A DNA stretch of 64,000 nucleotides from JAJNPS01 sp031378845 (GCA_031378845.1 JANNES010000006.1:1-64000); one strand, 5' to 3'. Counted from the first letter of the stretch, positions 32,007 through 41,236 are shown. Numbers and translations: made by a program. Notes: generated from the letters alone by a model not told the origin.

Positions 32007-33722
32007 ATGCCGCGATCACGACGTTATCCCGTTCTTCTGGTTTTGTTTTTCATGGCCGCGGGCTCGGTGACGGCACCTGTTGCTGGTGCCGAGGATGCTG
32101 GCGCGTATCTTGCGGCACGACTGGCGGTGCAAGATGGCGACTATCGCTCCGCAGCCGACTGGTATGATCGCGCTCTTCGATCTGACACGGACAATCGCCA
32201 ACTGATGGAAGGGCTGGTCGCGGCAAGAATGGGCCTCGGCGAGATCGAGCTTGCAGAAGAGACAGCCAAGTCACTCGTCGCGCTGGGCGGCAAGTCGCAG
32301 GTGACCGACTTTGCCCTGTTGGCGGCGGAGGCTGGCCGCGAAGACTACGAGGGCATCCTCAAGGCACAGGCCGATGGCCGACGCATGGGCGATCTTCTCG
32401 ACCGGTTGGTGGCCGCGTGGGCTCAGCTTGGTGCCGGGCGCATGTCTGGCGCACTTGAAGACTTCGACGCGATTGCGGCAAAACCCGGAATGGAAGCCTT
32501 CGGTCTTTATCACAAAGCCTTGGCCCTGGGCCTGGCAGGCGATTTCGAAGGTGCGGACGCGATCCTGTCGGGTCAAGCTGCCGGCCCGATCAGCCTGACA
32601 AAGACAGGTGTTTTTGCGCATGCCCAGATTCTCAGTCAGTTGGAGCGAAACGCCGACGCGCTGGCACTATTGGACCGCACGCTGGGCAAAGAACCTGATC
32701 CGATCGTGGACGCCTTGCGCGCGCGGCTGAGTGCGGGCGAGCCGGTGCCTTTCGACACCATCCGGTCGGCCAAGGACGGCATGGCAGAAGTGTTCTTTAC
32801 CATGGCCAATGCATTGGCGGGCGAGGCTGCGGTCGGCTACACCTATCTGCACGGTCGGATTGCGATGTATCTCAACCCTCGGCACGACGATGCGATCTTG
32901 TTGTCGGCAGGGCTCTTGGAGTCGCAGGGACAACATGACTTTGCGGCGGAAACCTTTGCACTCATCGCAAAGGACGACGTGGCTTTTCCAATCGCGGAAA
33001 TCGGCCGCGCGGACTCGCTCTTTCGTGCCGATCGCAAGGACGAGGCGGTTGCTGCGTTGCAGGCTTTGGCCTTGACGCATGGACAGTTCTTCATCGTGCA
33101 GTCCTCGCTTGCCGACGCGCTTCGACGGACTGAAAAGTTTCCCGAATGCGTCGCGGCCTATGACAAAACCGAAGCCCTGATCCCAAAGATCGAAGAGCGG
33201 CACTGGGTGCTCTTTTACAGCCGAGGCGTCTGTTATGATCGTCAGTCCCAGTGGGCCCCCGCCGAGGCCGACTTTCGCAAGGCACTAAAGCTTTATCCCG
33301 ACCAGCCGCAGGTGCTGAACTACCTTGGCTACAGTTTTGTCGATCGCGGCGTGAATCTCGACGAGGCGCTTGGCATGATTGAACGCGCCGTCGCGGCGCA
33401 ACCAGATTCAGGTTACATCGTCGACAGCCTGGCCTGGGCGCTCTTTCGCCTCGGTCGCTATGACGACGCGCTCGTCCACATGGAACGCGCGTCGCTGCTG
33501 GAGCCGGTTGACGCGGTCGTGACGGACCATCTGGGCGACGTCTACTGGGCCGTTGGGCGCATCCGCGAGGCGGAGTTCCAGTGGCGGCGCGCGCTTTCGC
33601 TGGATCCAACCGAGAAAGACGCTGGTCGCATCCGGCAAAAGCTGGATCTCGGGCTTGATGCAGTTCTGACCAGCGAGGGCGCTCAGCCGATCAACCCGGT
33701 CGAGGCGGCGGGTGGCAATTAG
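32007..33722 (+). CDS. Exported TPR repeat protein
   Basis: 571 residues with a signal peptide (YPVLLVLFFMAAGSVTAPVAGA, about 8-28), then repeated 34-residue TPR helices across most of its length; clear units include DYRSAADWYDRAL, WAPAEADFRKALKLYPDQPQVLNYLGYSFVDRG, and GRIREAEFQWRRALSLDPTEK. Such proteins act as assembly platforms at the envelope; this one resembles the Rhodobacterales TPR protein next to ispE, role unknown. The ATG at 32007 follows GGGGAAG. The stop overlaps the ispE start by 11 bases, so they are co-translated. Confidence 0.92.
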   Translation: MPRSRRYPVLLVLFFMAAGSVTAPVAGAEDAGAYLAARLAVQDGDYRSAADWYDRALRSDTDNRQLMEGLVAARMGLGEIELAEETAKSLVALGGKSQVTDFALLAAEAGREDYEGILKAQADGRRMGDLLDRLVAAWAQLGAGRMSGALEDFDAIAAKPGMEAFGLYHKALALGLAGDFEGADAILSGQAAGPISLTKTGVFAHAQILSQLERNADALALLDRTLGKEPDPIVDALRARLSAGEPVPFDTIRSAKDGMAEVFFTMANALAGEAAVGYTYLHGRIAMYLNPRHDDAILLSAGLLESQGQHDFAAETFALIAKDDVAFPIAEIGRADSLFRADRKDEAVAALQALALTHGQFFIVQSSLADALRRTEKFPECVAAYDKTEALIPKIEERHWVLFYSRGVCYDRQSQWAPAEADFRKALKLYPDQPQVLNYLGYSFVDRGVNLDEALGMIERAVAAQPDSGYIVDSLAWALFRLGRYDDALVHMERASLLEPVDAVVTDHLGDVYWAVGRIREAEFQWRRALSLDPTEKDAGRIRQKLDLGLDAVLTSEGAQPINPVEAAGGN

Positions 33723-34602
33723 GGTCTTTGCACCTGCCAAGATCAATCTGGCGCTTCATGTCGTGGGTCAGCGGCCAGATAGCTATCATCAGCTTGACAG
33801 CCTCGTTGCCTTTGCGAATGTCGGCGACTGGTTGACACTCAAGACCAGTCAGGCCCCCTCGTTTGTCGTGTCGGGCCCCGAGGCTGCTTTCGTTCCGACC
33901 GACGGCTCCAATGTCGTCATGCAGGTTGCCGGCGCCTTTTGGCACGCTGGCCCTCTTGACCTGCACCTCGAGAAGAACCTTCCAGTGGCATCGGGCATTG
34001 GTGGCGGTTCGGCAGATGCGGCGGCGTGTTATCGCGGTCTTCGCCAGCTTTTGTCGGGGTCGGTGGATGTTGGCGTCCAGACTTCGCCCGCCGATCTGCG
34101 CAGGCTCTTGGCGATGGGAGCCGACGTGCCCATGTGCGTCGCCAGCCGACCGGCACGCGTGCGCGGTATCGGCGAGCAGATCGAGCCGCTGAACAGGTTT
34201 CCCATTTTGCATGCCGTGCTTGTCAATCCGCGGGTGCCGGTGCCGACGCCGGCCGTATTCAAGACGCTGGCACACAAAGACAACGCGCCTTTGGACGAGA
34301 TCCCGCAAGAAATGCCGGACAGTCATGTGTTGATGGGGTGGCTCGCCCGTCAGCGCAACGACCTGGAGGTTGCGGCTATCGCGCTCGCACCGGTGATCAG
34401 CGTGGCGTTACAAGCCGTTGACGCAACGAAAGACTGTCTCTTGTCGCGCATGTCAGGTTCCGGCGCGACCTGTTTCGGCCTTTACGCCAGCGGTGATCGT
34501 GCGGCTGCGGCAGCAGACTCTTTGCGCGCCGCATACCCCGATTGGTGGATCATGCCGACGATTCTGGGTGGCAAGCCCCGGGCGCACGCAGACATTTCGT
34601 AA
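33712..34602 (+). CDS. ispE: 4-(cytidine 5'-diphospho)-2-C-methyl-D-erythritol kinase
   Basis: 296 residues. Fourth step of the MEP isoprenoid pathway: phosphorylates CDP-ME. It opens with VFAPAKINLALHVVGQR (about 4-20), the GHMP substrate loop, and has PVASGIGGGSADAAACY (about 90-106) as ATP loop and RMSGSGATCFGLY near 245. The start is a GTG at 33712 overlapping the upstream TPR gene. It fits with the polyprenyl synthase gene at 35.8 kb, which consumes the pathway's products. Confidence 0.95.
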   Translation: MAIRVFAPAKINLALHVVGQRPDSYHQLDSLVAFANVGDWLTLKTSQAPSFVVSGPEAAFVPTDGSNVVMQVAGAFWHAGPLDLHLEKNLPVASGIGGGSADAAACYRGLRQLLSGSVDVGVQTSPADLRRLLAMGADVPMCVASRPARVRGIGEQIEPLNRFPILHAVLVNPRVPVPTPAVFKTLAHKDNAPLDEIPQEMPDSHVLMGWLARQRNDLEVAAIALAPVISVALQAVDATKDCLLSRMSGSGATCFGLYASGDRAAAAADSLRAAYPDWWIMPTILGGKPRAHADIS

Positions 34603-34670
34603 TGCACGTCGCGATACTTGTCCCAACCAGAAACCCGCTGCAATTCTACCCGCAGAACCGAGGGCATTCC

Positions 34671-35666
34671 TTGATTAGGCCAGCTTTGATCGTCGCGTCC
34701 ATTGTCGCAACCTTTGCACTTGAAACACCGGTGCAGGCCGAGGTCTTTGCCTGGCAGTTCTGGAGCCGCCCGGATGGCGAAGGGAACCTGTCAAACTGCA
34801 GAGCGACGGATTCCTATACCGAGCCTTGTGTGAATTTGTCTTGTGGACCTGATGGCACGATTTTTCTGCGCGCCTTTACCGATGCGGTCCACCGGCCCCA
34901 GCGATCGCCCGCGACACTGTTGCTGAACGGAACGCCGACCATGACGGCGATCTTTTCGCTGGTTGTCTTGGACGGGTCTCAGGATCGCTACGAAACACCG
35001 ATCCCAAACGGGACAGCCATCGGATTGCTGGACAGGCTCGCGCGCGCGGACACGTTGTCGTTCAAACTTGAGATCACTGCCCTCAATCGACCTGAACTCG
35101 CCGCGATTTCGCTCAGTACTCTGGCCGCGCCACTTGCATCGTTTCGCCAGCATTGCAACCTTATGAATGAGGCGCAAGCAGGCACCGAGACGCCAAAGGC
35201 AGCCCTACAGATGACCGGGTCGGAACCTTCGATCATCGAACGCGGTGACCCCGACCCTGCCAGCGACAAAAAGCGTTTTGTCGATATCGAGGCCATCTCG
35301 CTCAGCGACGACGTCACGGTTGCATTGGGGCGTCGTTTGCTGGCCGGACGGATCGCCGAGGTCGAGGCCGATGTCGGTGAACCGATCAAGGTTTTGACCA
35401 ACCTGATCCCGTTCGACGATGGGCGCGCGCTGATGTTCGTGTTTCTTTGTCATGCCACATATTTCGGGATCACCGGCTGTTACACCTACACATTTTACAC
35501 GCCCCCGGGTGGCACTGACCTTGTGTTTCTCAATGAACGGATCGGTGGCGGCCCTTACTGGCTGGATCTGCAATCCAGCAAGGAAGGCTGGCCTGACCTC
35601 ATCTCGATGCCGAGGACGGCCAAGGGTGCCTTTGTTCGGTCGAACTTTTGGTATCTGGAAAACTAG
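34671..35666 (+). CDS. Exported protein of unknown function
   Basis: 331 residues. Signal peptide RPALIVASIVATFALETPVQA (about 3-23). The mature part is rich in Thr, Asp and aromatic residues with two cysteines near the start (CRATDS, CVNLSC) and a C-terminal CYTYTFYTPPGG. No known family. I chose the TTG at 34671 because GAGGG lies six bases upstream and the signal peptide starts there; an ATG at 34602 overlapping ispE is also open. The stop codon lies in the left arm of the palindromic element at 35664-35765. Confidence 0.75.
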   Translation: MIRPALIVASIVATFALETPVQAEVFAWQFWSRPDGEGNLSNCRATDSYTEPCVNLSCGPDGTIFLRAFTDAVHRPQRSPATLLLNGTPTMTAIFSLVVLDGSQDRYETPIPNGTAIGLLDRLARADTLSFKLEITALNRPELAAISLSTLAAPLASFRQHCNLMNEAQAGTETPKAALQMTGSEPSIIERGDPDPASDKKRFVDIEAISLSDDVTVALGRRLLAGRIAEVEADVGEPIKVLTNLIPFDDGRALMFVFLCHATYFGITGCYTYTFYTPPGGTDLVFLNERIGGGPYWLDLQSSKEGWPDLISMPRTAKGAFVRSNFWYLEN

Positions 35667-35765
35667 AGCGGTTCAGGTTTGAGCGGAATCGGAAATCGCT
35701 GCCTCTCGCGTCGCTCGAACGTGTTTTCCGATGCTAGTGCTTCCGTCAAAACCTGAACCGCTTTA
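35664..35765. repeat. Palindromic element whose arms supply both flanking stop codons
   Basis: TAGAGCGGTTCAGGTTT (35664-35680) and its complement AAACCTGAACCGCTTTA (35749-35765) match at 16 of 17 positions. Inside, GCGGAATCGGAAA pairs with TTTTCCGATG...TTCCG, so the whole unit folds into one long imperfect hairpin. The first three bases are the TAG of the exported protein, and the last three complement the TAA of the polyprenyl synthase. Probably a mobile or REP-like palindrome that also acts as a bidirectional terminator. Confidence 0.7.
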
Positions 35766-36758
35766 GCTGAGACGCGCCACGACATAGCGCGTCAGATCGT
35801 CCAGGATTTGCCGCAAGGGGTGGTCGGGCAGCGCATGCAGCGCCTGACGCGCCTTGCCCGCCCAGTCCAAGGCATCTGATCGGGCGGCTTCCAGCGCGCC
35901 GTGACGCCGCATCAGCGCGCGCGCCTGGGCAAGATCGCCGTCGCGCTGATCGCCCTTTTCGACGACACGGACCCAAAAGGCACGCTCTTCGGGTGTGGCT
36001 TTTGCCACCGCCTTGATCAACGGCAGGGTCACCTTGCGTTCGCGGAAATCGTCGCCCGTATTCTTTCCGATCGCGGCGTCCTCGCCGCTGTAATCCAACA
36101 CATCATCAGCGATCTGGAATGCGATGCCCAAAGCATCGCCAAAGGTCGAAAGATGGCGAATGTGGACCTCAGGCGCGCTTGCAATGACGCCGCCGACTTC
36201 GGTTCCAGCGGCGAAAAGTGCCGCCGTCTTGCCCCGGACGACTTGCAGATAAATGCTTTCGTCGGTTGCCAGATCTTGCGATGCGGTCAGCTGCAACACT
36301 TCGCCTTCGGCAATCGTCGCGGATGCGTTTGACAAGATGTCGAGGACGCGCAGCGACCCCGTTTCGACCATCAACTGAAAACTGCGGGCAAAAAGGTAAT
36401 CCCCGACCAGCACGCTCGATTTGTTGTCCCAAAGCAGATTTGCCGTCGGGCGCCCGCGTCGACGCAGGCTTTCGTCCACCACATCATCATGCAGCAGCGT
36501 GGCGGTGTGGATGAACTCAACCGTGGCCGCCAGATGGATATGATAGGGACCTGCATAACCCATCATCCGCGCCGCCGCCAACGTCAGCAAAGGGCGCAAA
36601 CGTTTGCCGCCCGCATCGATCAGGTGGGCGGTCACCTCTGGAATGCGGGGGGCGTTCTGCGATGCCATGCGATCGCGGATCAACAGGTTCACCGCTGCCA
36701 TATCCTCGGCAAGCCACTCCGCGAGCCTGTCTTGCGGCTTGTCTGTCACGACGTCCAA
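35763..36758 (-). CDS. All-trans polyprenyl diphosphate synthase
   Basis: 331 residues. Makes the long isoprenoid tail for ubiquinone. The two Asp-rich motifs are DDVVD (about 91-95, in LLHDDVVDES) and DDVLD (about 217-221, in FQIADDVLDYSG), with GGKRLRP at about 50 and Lys-Thr in KTAALF. Chain length (octa- or decaprenyl) cannot be read by eye, but alphaproteobacterial ubiquinone usually has ten units. A TTG at 36758 has AGGGG seven bases upstream; a GTG three codons later is an alternative. Confidence 0.94.
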   Translation of the reverse strand: MDVVTDKPQDRLAEWLAEDMAAVNLLIRDRMASQNAPRIPEVTAHLIDAGGKRLRPLLTLAAARMMGYAGPYHIHLAATVEFIHTATLLHDDVVDESLRRRGRPTANLLWDNKSSVLVGDYLFARSFQLMVETGSLRVLDILSNASATIAEGEVLQLTASQDLATDESIYLQVVRGKTAALFAAGTEVGGVIASAPEVHIRHLSTFGDALGIAFQIADDVLDYSGEDAAIGKNTGDDFRERKVTLPLIKAVAKATPEERAFWVRVVEKGDQRDGDLAQARALMRRHGALEAARSDALDWAGKARQALHALPDHPLRQILDDLTRYVVARLS

Positions 36759-36837
36759 CCCAATTCCCCTCTAGCCGTACCGCCGGACCGATCAGTGGCT
36801 CTCGACAATTCCCGGATGGCCGCGCTAACTCGATCCG

Positions 36838-37053
36838 ATGAAAGAGCTTTTGCGCACAACCGACCCGACAATCATCGCCTTTGCGACAGCCCTTCTTGAC
36901 GGCGAGGGTATAGCGACCTTTGCCTTGGACGTCCACATGAGCATCCTGGAGGGCGGTATCGGTGTCTTTCCGCGCCGCTTGATGGTGCGCGATCAAGATC
37001 ACTTCATCGCGCGGCAGGTGATGATCGACAATGATATCCCGCTGGGGCAGTAG
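36838..37053 (+). CDS. DUF2007 family protein
   Basis: 71 residues, small soluble. MKELLRTTDPTIIAFATALLDGEGIATFALDVH and RRLMVRDQDHFIARQVM match the DUF2007 fold, thought to bind small ligands or act as a signal-transducing domain. The ATG at 36838 lies four bases before the methyltransferase ATG context: the stop at 37053 is followed by a start at 37057, so the two form an operon. Divergent from polyprenyl synthase. Confidence 0.85.
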   Translation: MKELLRTTDPTIIAFATALLDGEGIATFALDVHMSILEGGIGVFPRRLMVRDQDHFIARQVMIDNDIPLGQ

Positions 37054-37056
37054 GCG

Positions 37057-37815
37057 ATGTTTGCCCAAGACGACCTGAGCGATGATGCATTTCTGTGCGG
37101 CAAGCTGCGGCTGTGGCAGCCAAAGTCCGGTTATCGCGCGGCGACAGATCCGGTTCTATTGGCCGCGGCATGCCGAGCGGTGGCAGGCGAAAGTGTCCTT
37201 GACCTTGGCTGTGGTGCGGGGGCTGCGTCACTTTGTCTGGGCTGGCGGGTGCCGGGACTGCGTCTTGCCGGCCTGGAGGTGCAACCAAGCTATGCCGAAC
37301 TTGCCCGCGTGAATGCCCAGCGCAACGGTATCGACCTGGAGGTTGTCGTCGGCGATCTCGCGGATATGCCCGCAGCACTGCGTCGGCCCTTTGACCACGT
37401 CATCGCCAATCCGCCCTATTACCCGCGCGGCGGTAGCGCATCGCCGCAGCCGGGACGCGATACGGCGCTGCGGGCAGAGGTCCCTGTGTCGGCGTGGATC
37501 GCCGCTGCCGTGCCCAGATTGCGGCCCGGCGGGTGGCTTACGCTGATCTGCGGCGCGGACAGCTTGCCCGAGGTGCTGTCGGCGCTTGCGCCACGCCTTG
37601 GCAGTGCTTCTGTGCTGCCGCTCGCCCCGCGTTCTGGCCGCGCAGCGGGGCGTGTCCTGCTTGTGGCACGCAAGGGTGGGCGGGGCGCGTTTCGCCTTTT
37701 GGCGCCCTTTGTCATCCACCGCGGCGATCAGCATGATGGCGACCGTGAAAACTATCTGCCTGCAGCCAATGCGGTATTGCGCGACGGCGCCGACCTCCTT
37801 GCGCAGTTCGGATGA
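37057..37815 (+). CDS. tRNA(Val) m6A37-type methyltransferase (TrmN6-like)
   Basis: 252 residues. Class I SAM methyltransferase: VLDLGCGAGAASLCLGWR (about 46-63) binds SAM, and VIANPPYYPRGG (about 112-123) carries NPPY, the mark of amino-group N-methylases. The N-terminal GYRAATDPVLLAAA matches the YfiC/TrmN6 family that modifies A37 of tRNA1(Val). Exact RNA target is not proven by the sequence. Four bases after the DUF2007 stop. Confidence 0.88.
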   Translation: MFAQDDLSDDAFLCGKLRLWQPKSGYRAATDPVLLAAACRAVAGESVLDLGCGAGAASLCLGWRVPGLRLAGLEVQPSYAELARVNAQRNGIDLEVVVGDLADMPAALRRPFDHVIANPPYYPRGGSASPQPGRDTALRAEVPVSAWIAAAVPRLRPGGWLTLICGADSLPEVLSALAPRLGSASVLPLAPRSGRAAGRVLLVARKGGRGAFRLLAPFVIHRGDQHDGDRENYLPAANAVLRDGADLLAQFG

Positions 37816-37926
37816 TGTTTATGCAATTGCTTTGGATTGGCTGTGAGCGGGTTGTGAAGTTGTCGTGACAAGCCCGGCAGATTGTGGTCCACTTGGGCTT
37901 GCGAGAACCATTTGCAGGAGACTTCA

Positions 37927-38094
37927 ATGACTGTCGCTTCGCATCTTCAGGAACTGCGCCGTAAACATGAGAATCTGTCTGAAATGGTGGAACAGGCCCA
38001 GCGTAGCCCCGCCACAGACGCCCTCAAGATCGCCGAGTTGAAGAAGCAGAAGTTGCGATTGAAGGAAGAGATCAGCCGCCTCAGCCGCGGCTGA
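37927..38094 (+). CDS. DUF465 (YdcH-like) small coiled-coil protein
   Basis: 55 residues: SHLQELRRKHENLSEMVEQAQRSPATDALKIAELKKQKLRLKEEISRL, an amphipathic helical hairpin. Role unknown; members bind in oligomers. TTTGCAGGAG precedes the ATG at 37927. It has its own upstream region and its stop overlaps the EamA stop by 14 bases on the other strand. Confidence 0.88.
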   Translation: MTVASHLQELRRKHENLSEMVEQAQRSPATDALKIAELKKQKLRLKEEISRLSRG

Positions 38095-38953
38095 CAGATC
38101 GGGCGCTGGCCCAAGCCGCCAGCGCTGCGCCCAAGGCAATCAGAACCGCCGCGATGATGATCGCGAAGGACATCGGCGTTATTCCCGTGGCAACTAGAAC
38201 CATGGTTGACAGCAGGGGCGCCGCATAAGATGCGACGCCCAACAGCTGAATGTCGCCTTTCTTCATGCCGATATCCCAGGCAAAGAACGCCAGGCCCACC
38301 GGAAACAGCCCCAAGGCGAGCACCGACGCCCAGCCAAGCAGACCAATAGGCCACAGCGTATCTTCAAGCGCCACATGTGCGACCGCCGACAAGGCGGCCG
38401 TGGCAAGGCAGTATACGGTCACGGCCTGGCTGGGGACCGCCCCTAGTCGGCGTGAAAGCACCGAATAGGCGGCCCAAGTGATCGCACATAGCAAAGCAAG
38501 GCCCAGCCCCAGGCTTGACGCTTGCCCCACATCCGGGCGCGCGAACACGATCAAAGCTGCGCCCGAAAACGCAACAAACGCGCCGGTAATGTGCATTGGG
38601 CCAAGCCGCTCACCCGGCAAAAGCCCGGATGCCAGGACAATGAAAAGTGGCCAGAGATAGGCGATCAAGCCGGTTTCTGCGGTCGGGGCGAGCCGGAAAG
38701 CGGTAAAGTAAAGGAAATGATATCCAAAAAGTCCCAGTGTCCCAAAGGCATAGACCTTCCAAGATATGGTTTTCAGCACGCCAAGCCCCGGACCACGCAG
38801 CGTCCAGACCAGCCCGATCGCCCCGCCAATGCAAAAGCACAAAGCATTCAGCAGGAACGGTGGCACCGGGGCCGTGCCAATCGTGAAGAGTGCCAGCAGC
38901 GACCACATGAGAACGGCCGAAAATCCGATTGCCGTCGCCTTTGCGCGCGCCAT
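38081..38953 (-). CDS. EamA/DMT superfamily transporter
   Basis: 290 residues with ten hydrophobic helices in two EamA repeats (first about 5-135, GYHFLYFTAFRLAPTAETGLIAYLWPLFIVLASGLLPGER, second about 150-280, GVASYAAPLLSTMVLVATG). Probable exporter of amino acids or other small metabolites. The ATG at 38953 follows GGGGG. It lies after a phbB terminator, so is probably expressed on its own. Confidence 0.9.
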   Translation of the reverse strand: MARAKATAIGFSAVLMWSLLALFTIGTAPVPPFLLNALCFCIGGAIGLVWTLRGPGLGVLKTISWKVYAFGTLGLFGYHFLYFTAFRLAPTAETGLIAYLWPLFIVLASGLLPGERLGPMHITGAFVAFSGAALIVFARPDVGQASSLGLGLALLCAITWAAYSVLSRRLGAVPSQAVTVYCLATAALSAVAHVALEDTLWPIGLLGWASVLALGLFPVGLAFFAWDIGMKKGDIQLLGVASYAAPLLSTMVLVATGITPMSFAIIIAAVLIALGAALAAWASARSVSRG

Positions 38954-38999
38954 TCTGCCCCCGTTGATACAACCAGAAAGCCTTAGAGGATCTCGGGAC

Positions 39000-39030
39000 A
39001 AAGAAAAAGGCACGCCCTTGGGCGCGCCTT
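39000..39030 (-). terminator. Terminator of phbB
   Basis: On the minus strand AAGGCGCGCCC-AA-GGGCGTGCCTT forms an 11-pair stem with one G-T pair, followed by TTTTTCTTTG. It lies 28 bases after the phbB stop and before the EamA gene. Confidence 0.88.
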
Positions 39031-39057
39031 GGCTATCTTGTCGAACTGCGGCGGCAG

Positions 39058-39783
39058 TCAGACGACGAACTGACCCCCGTTGGCCGTGATTGTCGATCCG
39101 GTGATAAATCCTGCATCGTCTGACGCGAGGAACACCACGATCCGCGCCACCTCTTCTGGTTCGCCCAGACGGCCCACGGGAATCTGCGGCAGGATGCGCT
39201 CGTTCAGTACTTTCTCGTCGATGGCGCGCACCATTTCGGTGCCAATATAGCCTGGGCAGATCGCGTTCACGGTGATGCCAGCCCGCGCACCTTCCTGCGC
39301 CAGCGCCTTGGTAAAGCCTAGGTCGCCTGCTTTGGAGGCCGAATAATTCACCTGTCCTGCCTGACCCTTTTGTCCGTTGATCGAACTGATGTTGATCACC
39401 CGGCCAAACTTGCGGTCCCGCATGCTCGACCACAAGGGATGGGTCATGTTGAACAGGCCACTGAGATTGGTATCGAGGACCTCTTTCCACATCTGCGGTG
39501 TCATCTTGTGAAACATCGCATCGCGCGTGATCCCGGCATTGTTGACCAGCACGGCAACCGGCCCCAGATCTGCCTCGACCGTTTTGATGCCTGCGGCGCA
39601 GGCGTCATAGTCGGCGACCGACCATTTGTAGGTCTTGATCCCGGTTTCAGCACTGAACTTCGCAGCTGCCTCGTCGTTGCCCGCAAAGTTTGCAGCCACG
39701 GTATAGCCGGCAGCCTTGAGTGCCACTGAAATCGCGGCGCCTATGCCTCGCGACCCGCCGGTGACCAGAGCGACTTTCGACAT
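39058..39783 (-). CDS. phbB: Acetoacetyl-CoA reductase
   Basis: 241 residues of the SDR family. NADPH-dependent reduction of acetoacetyl-CoA to (R)-3-hydroxybutyryl-CoA, second step of polyhydroxybutyrate synthesis. VALVTGGSRGIGAAI (about 4-18) is the cofactor loop, NNAGI follows at about 85, and the catalytic Ser-Tyr-Lys lies in ISSINGQKGQAGQVNYSASKAG (about 135-156). GGAGGAATC precedes the ATG. It follows phbA by 97 bases, with a strong hairpin between. Confidence 0.95.
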   Translation of the reverse strand: MSKVALVTGGSRGIGAAISVALKAAGYTVAANFAGNDEAAAKFSAETGIKTYKWSVADYDACAAGIKTVEADLGPVAVLVNNAGITRDAMFHKMTPQMWKEVLDTNLSGLFNMTHPLWSSMRDRKFGRVINISSINGQKGQAGQVNYSASKAGDLGFTKALAQEGARAGITVNAICPGYIGTEMVRAIDEKVLNERILPQIPVGRLGEPEEVARIVVFLASDDAGFITGSTITANGGQFVV

Positions 39784-39830
39784 GATTCCTCCTCCCAGAG
39801 ACGTTCTTGTAATGTTGTGACATGGCAAAA

Positions 39831-39861
39831 GGCCGACACGCAATATTATTGCGCATCGGCC
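39831..39861 (-). terminator. Intercistronic hairpin/terminator between phbA and phbB
   Basis: On the minus strand GGCCGA-TG-CGCAAT-AAT-ATTGCG-TG-TCGGCC is a 12-pair stem with a symmetric internal loop, followed by TTTTGCC. It lies 18 bases after the phbA stop and 48 before phbB, so it could stop part of the transcripts. Confidence 0.75.
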
Positions 39862-39879
39862 TGTATGGAATTTGACGTG

Positions 39880-41055
39880 TCAGCCGCGCTCAAGACACAT
39901 GGCGACGCCCATGCCCCCGCCGATGCACAGGGTCGCAAGGCCTTTTTTCGCCCCGCGACGGCCCATCTCAAAGATCAGCGTGTTCAGGATCCGCGCGCCC
40001 GATGCCCCGATCGGGTGGCCGATGGCAATCGCGCCGCCGTTAACGTTCACAATCGCCGGATCCCAGCCCATGTCCTTGTTGACGGCGCAAGCCTGCGCCG
40101 CGAAGGCCTCGTTCGCCTCGACCAGATCAAGGTCCGACACCTTCCAGCCTGCCTTGGTCAGCGCCTTGCGGCTGGCATGAATCGGGCCTGCGCCCATGAT
40201 GGACGGATCGAGCCCGACGGTCGCATAAGAGGCGATCCGTGCCAGCGGGGTCAGCCCGCGCAGTGATGCTTCTTCGGCGGTCATCAAGACCATAGCCGCA
40301 GCGCCATCGTTCAATCCGCTTGCATTCGCCGCGGTGACCGACCCGTCCTTGACGAAGGCGGGCTTCAGCTTTTGCATCGCCTCCATCGTCGCGCCGTGAC
40401 GGATGTATTCGTCCTGATCGACGATGGTGTCGCCTTTGCGGGTCTTGATGGTAAAGGCGATGATCTCATCGGCGAACTTGCCGGCCTTCTGCGCGGCTTC
40501 GGCCTTGTTCTGGCTGGCCAGTGCAAATTCGTCCTGCATATCGCGGCTGATCTGCCACTGATTGGCGACGTTCTCGGCCGTCTGACCCATGTGATAGCCG
40601 TAAAAGGCGTCCCAGAGACCGTCCTTGATCATGCTGTCGATGAAGTTCAGGTCACCCATCTTTTGACCAGCGCGCAGATGCGCAACATGCGGGGCAAGGC
40701 TCATGGATTCCTGGCCGCCCGCGACGACGATCCGCGCGTCGCCCAGCTGAACATGCTGTGCCCCCAAAGCAACTGCTCGAAGACCGGAACCGCAGACCTG
40801 GTTCAGCGACCACGCGCTGGACTCCTTGGGCAGTCCGGCCTTGATATGCGCCTGGCGCGCGGGGTTCTGACCCTGGCCGGCGGTCAGAACCTGCCCGAGG
40901 ATCGTCTCCTCTACTTCGGACTTGTCGATCCCTGCGCGGGCCACGACGGCCTCGATCACTGCGGCACCGAGGTCATGGGCAGGAGTGTTTGCAAAGGCAC
41001 CGTTAAAGCTGCCGACGGCTGTGCGTCCGGCGGAGACGATCACGACATTGGTCAT
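39880..41055 (-). CDS. phbA: Acetyl-CoA acetyltransferase (beta-ketothiolase)
   Basis: 391 residues. Condenses two acetyl-CoA to acetoacetyl-CoA for polyhydroxybutyrate or fatty-acid metabolism. NQVCGSGLRAVALGA (Cys about 88) is the acyl-accepting site, VNVNGGAIAIGHPIGASGARI (His about 348) and CIGGGMGVAMCLE (Cys about 378) complete the catalytic set. ATG at 41055 has AAGGAT upstream; the ORF's long upstream extension is noise. First gene of the phbA-phbB pair. Confidence 0.96.
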   Translation of the reverse strand: MTNVVIVSAGRTAVGSFNGAFANTPAHDLGAAVIEAVVARAGIDKSEVEETILGQVLTAGQGQNPARQAHIKAGLPKESSAWSLNQVCGSGLRAVALGAQHVQLGDARIVVAGGQESMSLAPHVAHLRAGQKMGDLNFIDSMIKDGLWDAFYGYHMGQTAENVANQWQISRDMQDEFALASQNKAEAAQKAGKFADEIIAFTIKTRKGDTIVDQDEYIRHGATMEAMQKLKPAFVKDGSVTAANASGLNDGAAAMVLMTAEEASLRGLTPLARIASYATVGLDPSIMGAGPIHASRKALTKAGWKVSDLDLVEANEAFAAQACAVNKDMGWDPAIVNVNGGAIAIGHPIGASGARILNTLIFEMGRRGAKKGLATLCIGGGMGVAMCLERG

Positions 41056-41236
41056 AGTCAGGATATCCTTTTTCGAAACCCGGTTTGCGCGCGGAAGGGA
41101 TCGCCGCTGTGAACGCCCTAACGTCTGTGGCAGTCGGGCGCAAGAATCCTCGGCGTCAAGCGGTCTCCGCCGGACCAGAGGTAACGATCCGGGCGCGATT
41201 CGGAAATGGCGAGTCAGCGGGCATGCGGCAGTGGTT

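Noticed and set aside
40372..41112. 246-residue frame antisense to phbA
   Set aside because: Fully overlapped by thiolase and without domain signals.
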